Below, in pieces: positions 27,265 through 36,328 of a stretch of 53,563 nucleotides of DNA (its first letter is position 1; each line of letters opens with the position of its first letter). The stretch comes from Candidatus Omnitrophota bacterium (lineage in GTDB: Bacteria; Omnitrophota; Gorgyraeia; Zapsychrales; Zapsychraceae). Position numbers and translations under genes: made by a program. The notes below the pieces were generated by a model that saw only the letters and a list, made by a program, of their open reading frames with translations, was not told where the DNA came from and searched no databases. The stretch is taken from NCBI GenBank assembly GCA_021108075.1, contig JAIORP010000015.1:1-53563 (forward strand), read 5' to 3'.

Positions 27265-29502
27265 TCAAGACACCTGCTCCAGTTCCTGACGGTCTGATGC
27301 TGACATTTTTTTAACGAAACGGTTGATCATACCACGGTCTTCACAGGCCATGTCTAAATAGTAATTCACCACAGTATAATTATTCGCCAGACTATCCTGT
27401 TCGATACGGCAAACCTTAGCCAAACAAATAATACCTTTGATCCCCTCTTCTAATTGTATGCGCAGCTCAAAAATGGAACCGACGGGGAAAATGGTCTTAG
27501 ACAAAAACCGCAATCCACCCGCGCTGACATCCGATGTTACTGCCGTGTATTCAATTCCATCCGACAATAAAAACTCAGGATTATTGGGATCACGTTTCAG
27601 CAACTGATATCGAACCGAGACAGGAACCTTCATTCGTTGATAATTTCTTGACTCATATTCTTGCTCTGTCGTCCATGTCCCTTTGTCTTTAATGGATACA
27701 GGCCGGAGCTCATTGACATTTGGTTCAACCGTCTTGATCGCAGCCACATGGCCGATCACCGGTTGTTCTTTGGCAACGTCAGAATCTTCATCCTTAACCG
27801 TAACATTGATAACTTCCTGAGGCGTTGTGATGCCCTGCATCACCGCCTTCCATCCGTTTTGTCTTAGCGTGATCAATCCTTCTCTTAAGGCAATGGACTT
27901 GATATAATTCGAACGAGGCTTTTCTAAAATAGCCGTCCGGATCGAATCATTTAAAAAAAGAATTTCATAAATCGCAACCCGGCCATAATAACCGGTATGA
28001 TTGCAGTAATCACATCCGCTTCCTTTATAAATAATTACCTCGCCGGGGGAGTGCAGCTGCAGAGCATTCACCATCATTGTCTTAATTTCATCCCGAACAT
28101 CCCCATCCAGGACTTTACATTTTGGGCAAATCACCCGTACTAACCGTTGGGCGACAAAAGCTTCAACACTGGAAGCCACGAGATAAGGTTCAACGCCCAT
28201 GTCTATCAAACGTGTGATTCCGCTTGCCGCATCATTCGTGTGCAACGTCGAGAAAACAAGGTGGCCCGTTAAGGCCGTGCGGATAGACATCTCAGCGGTT
28301 TCAATGTCACGGACCTCGCCGACCATGACAATGTCCGGGTCGTGACGCAGCAGACTTCTTAGACCCGTCGAGAAAGAAAATTTAATCTTAGGATTAATTT
28401 GGACCTGTGTTATCCCTTCCATCTCGTATTCCACCGGGTCTTCAATGGTAATAATCTTACTTTGAGGGGAGTTGATTTCTTTTAAACACGCGTACAATGT
28501 TGTCGTCTTGCCACTTCCCGTCGGTCCGGTCATAAAGATAATGCCATGGGGTTTCTTTATCAATCCACGGATTCTTGAAATGCTGTCTGGATTGCAGCCC
28601 AAATTTTCCAGGCTCAGAAAAGAAACTTTTGTCGGAAGGACACGAATAACAAGGCTTTCTCCTCGCGGGGTCGGCATCGTTGAAATCCGCAGATCCAACT
28701 GCTGATCCTTCGTTTTCACGACAGCACTGCCATCCTGTGGCAATCTTCTTTCGGTGATGCTTAAATTCGCTAAAATCTTTATTCGCGACAATATTTGAGG
28801 AAGGAAATGACGGACTTTGTCCGGCAGTTGCGCATCAACCAAAGCTCCGTCGATGCGGTAACGAAAACGGACTTTATGACGATACGGCTCGATATGAATA
28901 TCGGTCGCTCTTTTATTATAGGCTTCAAGGATAATTTTGTTGACCAAGCTGGATATCGTCGGGTCTTCCGATGTCCTATCGATGTCCTCAACTTCCTGGT
29001 CAAAAAATCCCGTCAATTTATGTCCAACAACTTTGTCCTTGCTCAGCATCTTATCAATTGTATCTGATGCGAAGCCATAATAGGTCTTCAAGGCATCAAT
29101 CAACTGACTGTGTTCCGTCAAGACGACATGGATATCGTAGCCGAGGTGAGTTCGAATCTCGTCTTGGATTCTGACATCGACAGGATCAGCACAGGCAATT
29201 GTGAGCAACCGGTTCTCAAGCCTGACCGGCATGAAACGATAATACCAGACAAACCGGACCGGGACCAGGTCAACCACTGCGCGCTCAACAGTGACCGTAT
29301 TAAAGTCAATAACCTCTAACGATAATGATTGAGACAGGGCGATGACGATTTGCTTCTCAGAAACAATACCGTTGTGCAATAAATATTCTTTAAGATTTTC
29401 GTCGGCAGATTGAGCCTCTGTTAAATAATTGCTAACTTCTTCTGAGGATAAAACATTATATTTAACCAAGGCATCCTGCAATAGACGGTTGATATGCTTC
29501 AT
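27265..29502 (-). CDS. gspE: Type II secretion ATPase GspE with a C-terminal PilZ domain
   Basis: This encodes 745 residues, well above the usual 500-570. Residues 1-145 form an MshEN/GspE-N domain. The ATPase core has Walker A GPTGSGKT (326-333), an Asp box (TIEDPVEYEM), the Walker B-like PDIVMVGEVRD and a zinc site of two CxxC pairs (CPKC 459-462, CDYC 497-500). After a linker, residues 617-735 form a PilZ domain with both c-di-GMP motifs intact: RxxxR as RNYQR (619-623) and DxSxxG as DVSAGG (658-663). I infer that c-di-GMP controls the ATPase directly. AAGGA lies 8 bases before ATG 29502, and only two bases separate it from the atpD stop codon, so it is very likely co-transcribed with the F-type ATPase genes. 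Confidence 0.93.
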   Translation of the reverse strand: MKHINRLLQDALVKYNVLSSEEVSNYLTEAQSADENLKEYLLHNGIVSEKQIVIALSQSLSLEVIDFNTVTVERAVVDLVPVRFVWYYRFMPVRLENRLLTIACADPVDVRIQDEIRTHLGYDIHVVLTEHSQLIDALKTYYGFASDTIDKMLSKDKVVGHKLTGFFDQEVEDIDRTSEDPTISSLVNKIILEAYNKRATDIHIEPYRHKVRFRYRIDGALVDAQLPDKVRHFLPQILSRIKILANLSITERRLPQDGSAVVKTKDQQLDLRISTMPTPRGESLVIRVLPTKVSFLSLENLGCNPDSISRIRGLIKKPHGIIFMTGPTGSGKTTTLYACLKEINSPQSKIITIEDPVEYEMEGITQVQINPKIKFSFSTGLRSLLRHDPDIVMVGEVRDIETAEMSIRTALTGHLVFSTLHTNDAASGITRLIDMGVEPYLVASSVEAFVAQRLVRVICPKCKVLDGDVRDEIKTMMVNALQLHSPGEVIIYKGSGCDYCNHTGYYGRVAIYEILFLNDSIRTAILEKPRSNYIKSIALREGLITLRQNGWKAVMQGITTPQEVINVTVKDEDSDVAKEQPVIGHVAAIKTVEPNVNELRPVSIKDKGTWTTEQEYESRNYQRMKVPVSVRYQLLKRDPNNPEFLLSDGIEYTAVTSDVSAGGLRFLSKTIFPVGSIFELRIQLEEGIKGIICLAKVCRIEQDSLANNYTVVNYYLDMACEDRGMINRFVKKMSASDRQELEQVS

Positions 29503-29504
29503 AT

Positions 29505-31025
<1,521 letters not shown>

Positions 31026-31039
31026 TTAATACCCCTCAT

Positions 31040-31894
31040 TTAGTTATCGACTGTCATCATTCTAGCTGAGAAAGTTTCCCTCAAGCTCTTATCGATATCA
31101 CTTTTCTTTGCCTTGCGGAATTTCATCAATGTCTTTTTCTTTTCTTTTTTCTGTTTATCGACGCTATCATCCAGGAATTGAGATTGTGCTGCGGCCGCGG
31201 CAATCAACGTCTCCATAAAAATCTCATACATGCGTGTAATGACCCACAAATTGGCTAAATAGCCTAAAATGTCGTTCGGATTAGATTCAATAATCACGTC
31301 TTCAACGATTTGAACCTGCTCTTTCTGTTGTTCTAACAAATCGACACAGGGCAATAAATGCAAACTCTTTTGTTTAATCGTCTCAAAACTTTTCGAAAAG
31401 GCATAATAAATGATGATCCGGCCTAAGCGTCCGCCCATGATCTCATCAACGATATATTCTTTAACTGCCAAAGCCGTCTCATACATGCCGTGCTCTTCCA
31501 TCCTGGAAAACAATTTCACGTCCGGGTCTTGCTGCCGCAACAAATCAACAGACTTCCCGCCGACGGCAATAAATTTGGCATTGTCATAGGACTTGCTCTC
31601 TTCGATCGCCATACGTATAATTTTTGAATTAAAGTCTCCTAAGAAACTCCCTTCAACCGTTACAACAATAATGCCGACGGACGGATTGTCATTCTTCAAC
31701 AAAGGATGCGTCACTTCTGTCAAGCCTAATAAACGAAAAAACTCCGTAAATGACTCACCAAACCGCTTAAAAGTATCCCGCTGGTTCACTAAAGTAAAAT
31801 ATTTATTGTCCGCAATATCTTTTAACGTCTGAATGAGGTCGACCATCTCGACCGCGTCGCGCAGTTCCACTTTGACTTTATTCGCTTTTCCCAT
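31040..31894 (-). CDS. atpG: F-type ATPase gamma subunit (divergent)
   Basis: This encodes 284 residues, normal length. The N-terminal helix (KVELRDAVEMVDLIQTLKDI) corresponds to the IKxRIxSVxxTxxIT... helix of gamma. The Rossmann-like middle contains GIIVVTVEGSFLGDFNSKII, in the place of YLVVSTDRGLCGGLN. The C-terminal helix pair is present: MYEIFMETLIAAAAAQ matches VYxxxxxxLxSExAAR, and MKFRKAKKSDIDKSLRETFS matches YNKARQAxITxELxEIVxGA. The axle is therefore complete. Identity to classical gamma is low. It follows the b/delta gene by 6 bases. Confidence 0.85.
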   Translation of the reverse strand: MGKANKVKVELRDAVEMVDLIQTLKDIADNKYFTLVNQRDTFKRFGESFTEFFRLLGLTEVTHPLLKNDNPSVGIIVVTVEGSFLGDFNSKIIRMAIEESKSYDNAKFIAVGGKSVDLLRQQDPDVKLFSRMEEHGMYETALAVKEYIVDEIMGGRLGRIIIYYAFSKSFETIKQKSLHLLPCVDLLEQQKEQVQIVEDVIIESNPNDILGYLANLWVITRMYEIFMETLIAAAAAQSQFLDDSVDKQKKEKKKTLMKFRKAKKSDIDKSLRETFSARMMTVDN

Positions 31895-31900
31895 GGTCTA

Positions 31901-32647
31901 TTATCGGCTCTCAATCTCTTGTTGACAGAGGATCGCTTTTTCTTTTATGGCGCTGCTTAAACTCCCGTCCAGAGCCATACTGCCAAATTTTAATATCACC
32001 CCGCAACCCGTTTCTTTAGCGGTAGAGGCCTTCATGGCAAGTTCCCGGCCCAGTTTACTCTTTATGACTTGAGAAATTTGTTTTTGATAAGCTAAGCTGA
32101 CGGGTTTTAATGTGACAATTTCCGCTTCAGTGATCTCCGCAGTAATATGGTCCATTTCAACGTTCTTTAGTTTCTCAATGAAATCCTCAACGAGCACAGT
32201 CTCAAAAGCCTGGGTTGCTTTCTCGGTTAATATTTCATCGAGAATGCGGACAGAAAAGCGCAGCGCCTTAGAGTCGATGTTCTGTTCCAGCTCTTTTTTC
32301 ATCTTTTCTTTCGCGTTCTGGGCTTTCTCGATAATCTCTTCACTGTCCCGACGAGCTTTGTTAATAATCTTTTCTCTTTCTGCCTTAGCCTCATCTTCTG
32401 CCAGAGTCTGCATTTGATCGGAAATCGTTCTCGCCTCCGCTTGCCGCTTCAGCAGTTCTTCATCAGCTTTTCGGATCTTCTGATTCAACTCGGCCTGACG
32501 GGCGTTGGTCCTGGAAATTTCTTCATTCAGCCGCTTGATTGTCCCGTCCGACTTTGATTGAAACACCATCCAAATGACAAAGATGACAACACTGGCAACC
32601 ATGGCCATGACGATTAAAAAAATAATGATTATCATACTAACACTCAT
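31901..32647 (-). CDS. F-type ATPase peripheral stalk: b/delta fusion
   Basis: This encodes 248 residues. One N-terminal membrane segment (about 6-29, IIIFLIVMAMVASVVIFVIW) leads into a charged coiled coil (30-150: ISRTNARQAELNQKI, AKAEREKIINKARRDSEEII), which is typical of subunit b. The C-terminal 90 residues (VTLKPVSLAYQKQISQVIKS ... GSMALDGSLSSAIKEK) match the end of subunit delta, where DGSxxxxL is conserved. No separate atpF or atpH gene occurs in the cluster. AGGAG lies 9 bases before ATG 32647. It would hold the alpha3beta3 head to the membrane, with the short alpha N-terminus altering that contact. Confidence 0.82.
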   Translation of the reverse strand: MSVSMIIIIFLIVMAMVASVVIFVIWMVFQSKSDGTIKRLNEEISRTNARQAELNQKIRKADEELLKRQAEARTISDQMQTLAEDEAKAEREKIINKARRDSEEIIEKAQNAKEKMKKELEQNIDSKALRFSVRILDEILTEKATQAFETVLVEDFIEKLKNVEMDHITAEITEAEIVTLKPVSLAYQKQISQVIKSKLGRELAMKASTAKETGCGVILKFGSMALDGSLSSAIKEKAILCQQEIESR

Positions 32648-32665
32648 AGGACTTTACTCCTTTTT

Positions 32666-32899
32666 TCAGCTTGAAAAAAAATGATAAAATAACAACAAGA
32701 AAAAATATGTAAGAAATACGAGCACAGAAAAAGGGATACACATACTCATAATAATTGATGGTGTCTTTGAAGGATAGCGCCCCAATTGATCAATCATCTT
32801 GATCGACATTTTCGCCGTTAAGAAACACGGGATGACAACAATAATGCCGACGATAGAACAAAAAATAATTGCTTCACGCCACTGATCAAATTCAACCAT
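32666..32899 (-). CDS. Second c-like subunit lacking the ion-binding carboxylate
   Basis: This encodes 77 residues from ATG 32899 (a TTG two codons earlier is less likely; AGGG lies about 8 bases upstream). Two membrane helices are joined by GRYPSKTPSIIMSM, which aligns without gaps to ARNPSATSKYLMAM of the neighbouring c subunit, so the two are paralogues. In the second helix the essential Glu56 of the c subunit is replaced by Val61 (CIPFSVLVFLTY against LIPLIFIESVAI). The first helix has no acidic residue in its membrane part either, so this protein cannot carry an ion as c does. It lies 10 bases after the c gene. A structural ring subunit or a stator piece are both possible. Confidence 0.75.
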   Translation of the reverse strand: MVEFDQWREAIIFCSIVGIIVVIPCFLTAKMSIKMIDQLGRYPSKTPSIIMSMCIPFSVLVFLTYFFLLLFYHFFSS

Positions 32900-32909
32900 A
32901 TGCAATGCC

Positions 32910-33128
32910 CTATTTTCCGAAAAGTTGAAAAATAATTAATATAGCAACAATGGCTACAGACTCAATAAAAATTAATGGGATCAACATGGCCATTAAGTAT
33001 TTACTCGTTGCCGAGGGATTACGAGCATGCGCCTTGATGACCGCCGTGGCAATAAAACCAAAAACGACTGTCGGGGCGAGCACCGTAATGACTATGATCA
33101 TGAGAATAATAAATGTTTCCGCTAACAT
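32910..33128 (-). CDS. atpE: F-type ATPase c subunit (altered helix packing)
   Basis: This encodes 72 residues from ATG 33128 (AAGGA 6 bases upstream; the longer frame to 33161 lacks a site). It is a two-helix hairpin with the polar loop ARNP (35-38) and the ion-binding Glu56 in IFIESVAI, followed by Ser57 as in Na+-binding c subunits. The first helix is unusual: instead of the GxGxGxG small-residue motif that packs the ring, it has PTVVFGFIATAV, and the Gln of the Na+ site is Phe. The ring, if formed, would pack differently or be wider. It follows epsilon by 39 bases. Confidence 0.85.
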   Translation of the reverse strand: MLAETFIILMIIVITVLAPTVVFGFIATAVIKAHARNPSATSKYLMAMLIPLIFIESVAIVAILIIFQLFGK

Positions 33129-33167
33129 AAACCTTCCTTCGTTAATTATTGAGCAAATCAAACACCG

Positions 33168-33440
33168 TCAATTATTCTTCTTTTTTTTCTTAATCTCATC
33201 CTCAACCATAATGACACATTCATTAGCAAAAAAACGCAACACGCCACCCCGGATGGGTATGGCTTCTGACCAATTGATAATCAAATTGCTTGGCTTGATA
33301 ACGGACAACAAAGGATAATGATATGCTAAAATCTCAAACTCGCCTTGATCCCCAGACAAAAAAATACTTTGTATTTCATTCTGATAAATCAATTTTCTTG
33401 GACTCAAAACAATACATTTAAAGTTAGCCGCTACTGACAT
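33168..33440 (-). CDS. atpC: F-type ATPase epsilon subunit, beta domain only
   Basis: This encodes 90 residues. The N-terminal beta-sandwich is clear: FKCIVLSPRKLIYQNEIQSI, GDQGEFEILAYHYPLLSVIK and the closing strand GGVLRFFANECVIMVED. The sequence ends in a short Lys-rich tail (KKKKKNN). The C-terminal helical hairpin of about 45 residues, which inhibits ATP hydrolysis in many bacteria, is absent. Its ATG overlaps the alpha stop as TAATG. In classical operons epsilon follows beta; here it follows alpha. Confidence 0.85.
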   Translation of the reverse strand: MSVAANFKCIVLSPRKLIYQNEIQSIFLSGDQGEFEILAYHYPLLSVIKPSNLIINWSEAIPIRGGVLRFFANECVIMVEDEIKKKKKNN

Positions 33441-34990
33441 TATTTCGTGTTCTGAGCCGCTTCATTCAAGACATCTTGAGCGATATTCGTCACGATATCA
33501 TCCTCTTCCATAGACGCTGGCTCTTCCTTTCCTCTTTTAGAAATTAATGCATCGATATAGGCATCCAAAATGACGTTTAATCCTTCTTCAATCTCTTCGT
33601 CGCGTTTCTTCCGTTCACGCAGAAGCTTAATCAGGTCCGGATTATTTTGTTCGGCATATTCAAAAATTTCTACCTGAAAAATATTGACTTCCGGAATTGT
33701 TAGTTTATGTAAATACTTTTTAGAATAAGCATAAAAAATTAAAATAAGCCCCTCTAAAGGAACGGGACTGTCTTTATCCTGACGCAGCAGTTGGGTTAAA
33801 ATTTCACCATTCTGCAATTTCTGCTGAACCTCTTCAGATAAACCTGTCGTTCGCAATTTTGATAATTTCTGCAATTCACGGTATTGAAGGAACTCTAATC
33901 GAAGCGGTCCGCTTAATTCCTTGACAATGGGCCACTGAACTTTTGTACCAACGCGTGAAACAGACAAACCTAAATCCAAAGCTGGTTTTTGACCTTCACC
34001 AAAAAGAGCGGAATCTAACATGATCTGGCCGTCTGTCATAGAGACCAGATTGGATGGGACAAAAGCCGTTAAGTCTCCTTCAAGAATCTCGACGATAGGT
34101 AAGAACGTCATGGAACCATTCCCCCGCTCTTTATCCAGAAAACAAGCGCGTTCAATCATTTTTGAGTGAAGATAAAAAATGTCGCCCGGATAAGAATCCC
34201 GCCCGGGCGCCCGCCCCAAAAGCAATGATATCTCACGATAACACCACGCATGCTTCGTGTAGTCGTCAAAACCGACAAAAACATGCTGGCCGCGGTGCAT
34301 AAAAAACTCGCCCAGAGAACAGGCCACATAAGGCGCCAAATATTGTTGGCCCGGAGGACTTGAGGCTGGGGCTGAAACTATGATGGTATAATCAAAGGCC
34401 TCATGATCCTGGAACAACTGCACGACACGGGCAAGTTGAGAACGGGCCTTGCCAATGGCGCAATAAATGCAAATAATTTCTGTGCGTTTCTGGTTCAAAA
34501 TGGTATCGGTAATGAATGTTGTCTTCCCCGTCATCTTGTTGCCCAGGATCAATTCCCTTTGCCCTAAACCAACGGGGATCATGGAATCAAGAACTTTGAT
34601 GCCTGTCTCCAACGGATAGCACAGGGGCTGCCGCTCTAATATTGCCGGCGCCGAGGGGAATATGGAAAAATAATCATCCGGTTCAATGGGGCCGAGGCTG
34701 TCACAGGCTTCTCCCAGCGAGTTGACAATGCGGCCTATAAATTTTTCACCGACCGGAACTTTAAACGGTTCTAAGGACGCCCGGACTTCATCGCCTGTAC
34801 GGATTTGTTCTGTTTCTTTGATGATCAACACATAGGCTTCTTCCTCATTAAAACCGAGGATCATACCCTTCGTCCCAAAACCGAACAGGATCAACTGACC
34901 ATTGATGCAATGCTTAAACCCGACGACAACAACGATACATCCCCGGATGCTTTTAACCCGTCCTATTTCCGTATATTTTAATTCAGCCAC
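33440..34990 (-). CDS. atpA: F-type ATPase alpha subunit with shortened N-terminus
   Basis: This encodes 516 residues from GTG 34990, chosen because AGGAGG (34999-35004) is 8 bases upstream; the in-frame GTG at 34999 would overlap that site. The P-loop GNKMTGKT (150-157) and GLSVSRVG with the conserved Arg (346) are present, as is SAPASSPPGQQYLAPY. Compared with classical alpha the N-terminus is about 20 residues shorter, and the protein starts directly with the beta-barrel strand IGRVKSIRGCIVVVVG. The helix that normally binds delta is missing. The C-terminal domain is full length plus an acidic tail. It follows the anchored repeat protein by 24 bases. Confidence 0.94.
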   Translation of the reverse strand: MAELKYTEIGRVKSIRGCIVVVVGFKHCINGQLILFGFGTKGMILGFNEEEAYVLIIKETEQIRTGDEVRASLEPFKVPVGEKFIGRIVNSLGEACDSLGPIEPDDYFSIFPSAPAILERQPLCYPLETGIKVLDSMIPVGLGQRELILGNKMTGKTTFITDTILNQKRTEIICIYCAIGKARSQLARVVQLFQDHEAFDYTIIVSAPASSPPGQQYLAPYVACSLGEFFMHRGQHVFVGFDDYTKHAWCYREISLLLGRAPGRDSYPGDIFYLHSKMIERACFLDKERGNGSMTFLPIVEILEGDLTAFVPSNLVSMTDGQIMLDSALFGEGQKPALDLGLSVSRVGTKVQWPIVKELSGPLRLEFLQYRELQKLSKLRTTGLSEEVQQKLQNGEILTQLLRQDKDSPVPLEGLILIFYAYSKKYLHKLTIPEVNIFQVEIFEYAEQNNPDLIKLLRERKKRDEEIEEGLNVILDAYIDALISKRGKEEPASMEEDDIVTNIAQDVLNEAAQNTK

Positions 34991-34998
34991 GCACAACA

Positions 34999-35004
34999 CC
35001 TCCT
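34999..35004 (-). promoter_or_regulatory. Shine-Dalgarno AGGAGG that fixes the alpha-subunit start
   Basis: AGGAGG lies 8 bases before GTG 34990. This shows that the alpha N-terminus is really short: no in-frame start further upstream could use this site. Confidence 0.65.
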
Positions 35005-35014
35005 GGTTGAAGAC

Positions 35015-36328
35015 TTACTCCTCATCGGCCCTGTCTTCTTCTATTTTCTTATATTTCTTAACTTGACGTCCCCATTTTACGTAATGAACGATCATGAACA
35101 GACCAACAACACTAATCATAGAAATAATGATCACCGTCACATTATTAACCGACGGCTTATTATCAAAAATGACTTCGGCGATGTCAGCGACGTCCTGCAA
35201 CTGCTTTATTTTCGCCAACACATTCTTCAGAGGGCTACGCTCCAAGTTCTCCCTTAAAGCGTTCAGAAGATCCTCCAGAGACTCCACATCCTTTTTAGCA
35301 CTTTCGTAAAGCTGCACATTAACACGATATTCACTTATATGCTCTTTGATGCTCCTCTCTATCTTTTGAGACACTTCAATCGCTTCGAGCTTCTCAGCGA
35401 TACTCTTAATGAGGTAGACCGCCGTCTTTTTGTACTTCGACTTTTCTAATAATTTAAAACTTTTATTCGCGCGATCTTTTAAATTTTGAATATCCTGAGC
35501 ATGAACACGCCAGATATCAAAAATCTCAAAAACATATTTTTTCTTTTCCCTGGGCTTTAGTTCAATCTCTTTTGTCAGATATGTTTGCGACTTCACGACA
35601 TCATATCGCAAATCAAAACCCTGCGTCTCAACAAAATGTTCCGGTTTTACTTCCGGCGGCAAATAATACTTATCCGCGATCTTACGGTTCTTACCTTCAA
35701 AAGGGTTTTCGACTTCAACAACAAATTTAACGACGTTCTGATAATCCGTTAACGCCTCTTTACCCCGCCAGAAATCAATCGATAAAGCGTTCCGTCGAAT
35801 GTCATCAATCTCTGTAATGTAAATGCGATACCGGTCGATTCTCTTCTCAACATTATCAGCGACTTCTGTTTGCTGGGCGAGGATAAAATCTAACCGTTCA
35901 AATAAATGTTGCTTGCGCTGCTGGGCGCCTTCATAGTATTCCGTATCCTCAAACGGCTTAACACTGTCTTCCGCCTGATCCTTTATCTGGTTGATATGTT
36001 CCTCTTCGATATTCCAAACATCGCGAATACGAACCTTAAAAGTTTTGCTTTCTTTCGGCGCTAAATCGACTTCACCGATAACCGTGTACTGCCCCGCATT
36101 GACATCGTATTCAATCTTAAGTCCGGCCGTGTCGAGGATATCGTCTAATTTCAATTCTCGCGGAAGGGGGTACTTAATCTTCTTTAACCGGGGACGTTCC
36201 GTGCCGTTAACCGCTAAAATATTTACCGTTACCTGAGCATAAACAACTTGACTAGCTAATATTAGAATACAGATTAAGCTGGCCAGGCAGGGCAGAACTT
36301 TTTTACCAATTTGCCGAAACATATGCAT
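35015..36328 (-). CDS. Exported, C-terminally anchored protein with a tandem duplication, linked to the ATPase
   Basis: This encodes 437 residues. A signal peptide (about 1-31, ...LASQVVYAQ) is followed by two copies of a roughly 170-residue unit. Each has a beta-sandwich part followed by a helical, coiled-coil part. Matching landmarks are GLKIEYDVNAGQYTVIGEVDL with KTFKVRIRDVWNIEEEHINQ in the first, and FDLRYDVVKSQTYLTKEIEL with KYVFEIFDIWRVHAQDIQNL in the second. A single membrane segment lies near the end (VTVIIISMISVVGLFMIVHY), then a basic/acidic cytoplasmic tail. The ATG overlaps the giant gene's stop codon (TAATG), and alpha follows 24 bases after its own stop. I do not recognise the family. 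Topology suggests it links an extracytoplasmic partner, probably the giant protein, to the membrane ATPase. Confidence 0.82.
   Translation of the reverse strand: MHMFRQIGKKVLPCLASLICILILASQVVYAQVTVNILAVNGTERPRLKKIKYPLPRELKLDDILDTAGLKIEYDVNAGQYTVIGEVDLAPKESKTFKVRIRDVWNIEEEHINQIKDQAEDSVKPFEDTEYYEGAQQRKQHLFERLDFILAQQTEVADNVEKRIDRYRIYITEIDDIRRNALSIDFWRGKEALTDYQNVVKFVVEVENPFEGKNRKIADKYYLPPEVKPEHFVETQGFDLRYDVVKSQTYLTKEIELKPREKKKYVFEIFDIWRVHAQDIQNLKDRANKSFKLLEKSKYKKTAVYLIKSIAEKLEAIEVSQKIERSIKEHISEYRVNVQLYESAKKDVESLEDLLNALRENLERSPLKNVLAKIKQLQDVADIAEVIFDNKPSVNNVTVIIISMISVVGLFMIVHYVKWGRQVKKYKKIEEDRADEE

Noticed and set aside
31040..31120. Apparent loss of the C-terminal axle helix of gamma, because the protein ends ARMMTVDN, similar to an internal motif (ARMxAM) of classical gamma
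   Set aside because: Aligning the segment before it shows MYEIFMETLIAAAAAQ in the place of VYxxxxxxLxSExAAR, and FRKAKKSDIDKSLRETFS in the place of YNKARQAxITxELxEI. Both C-terminal helices are present and the length is normal.
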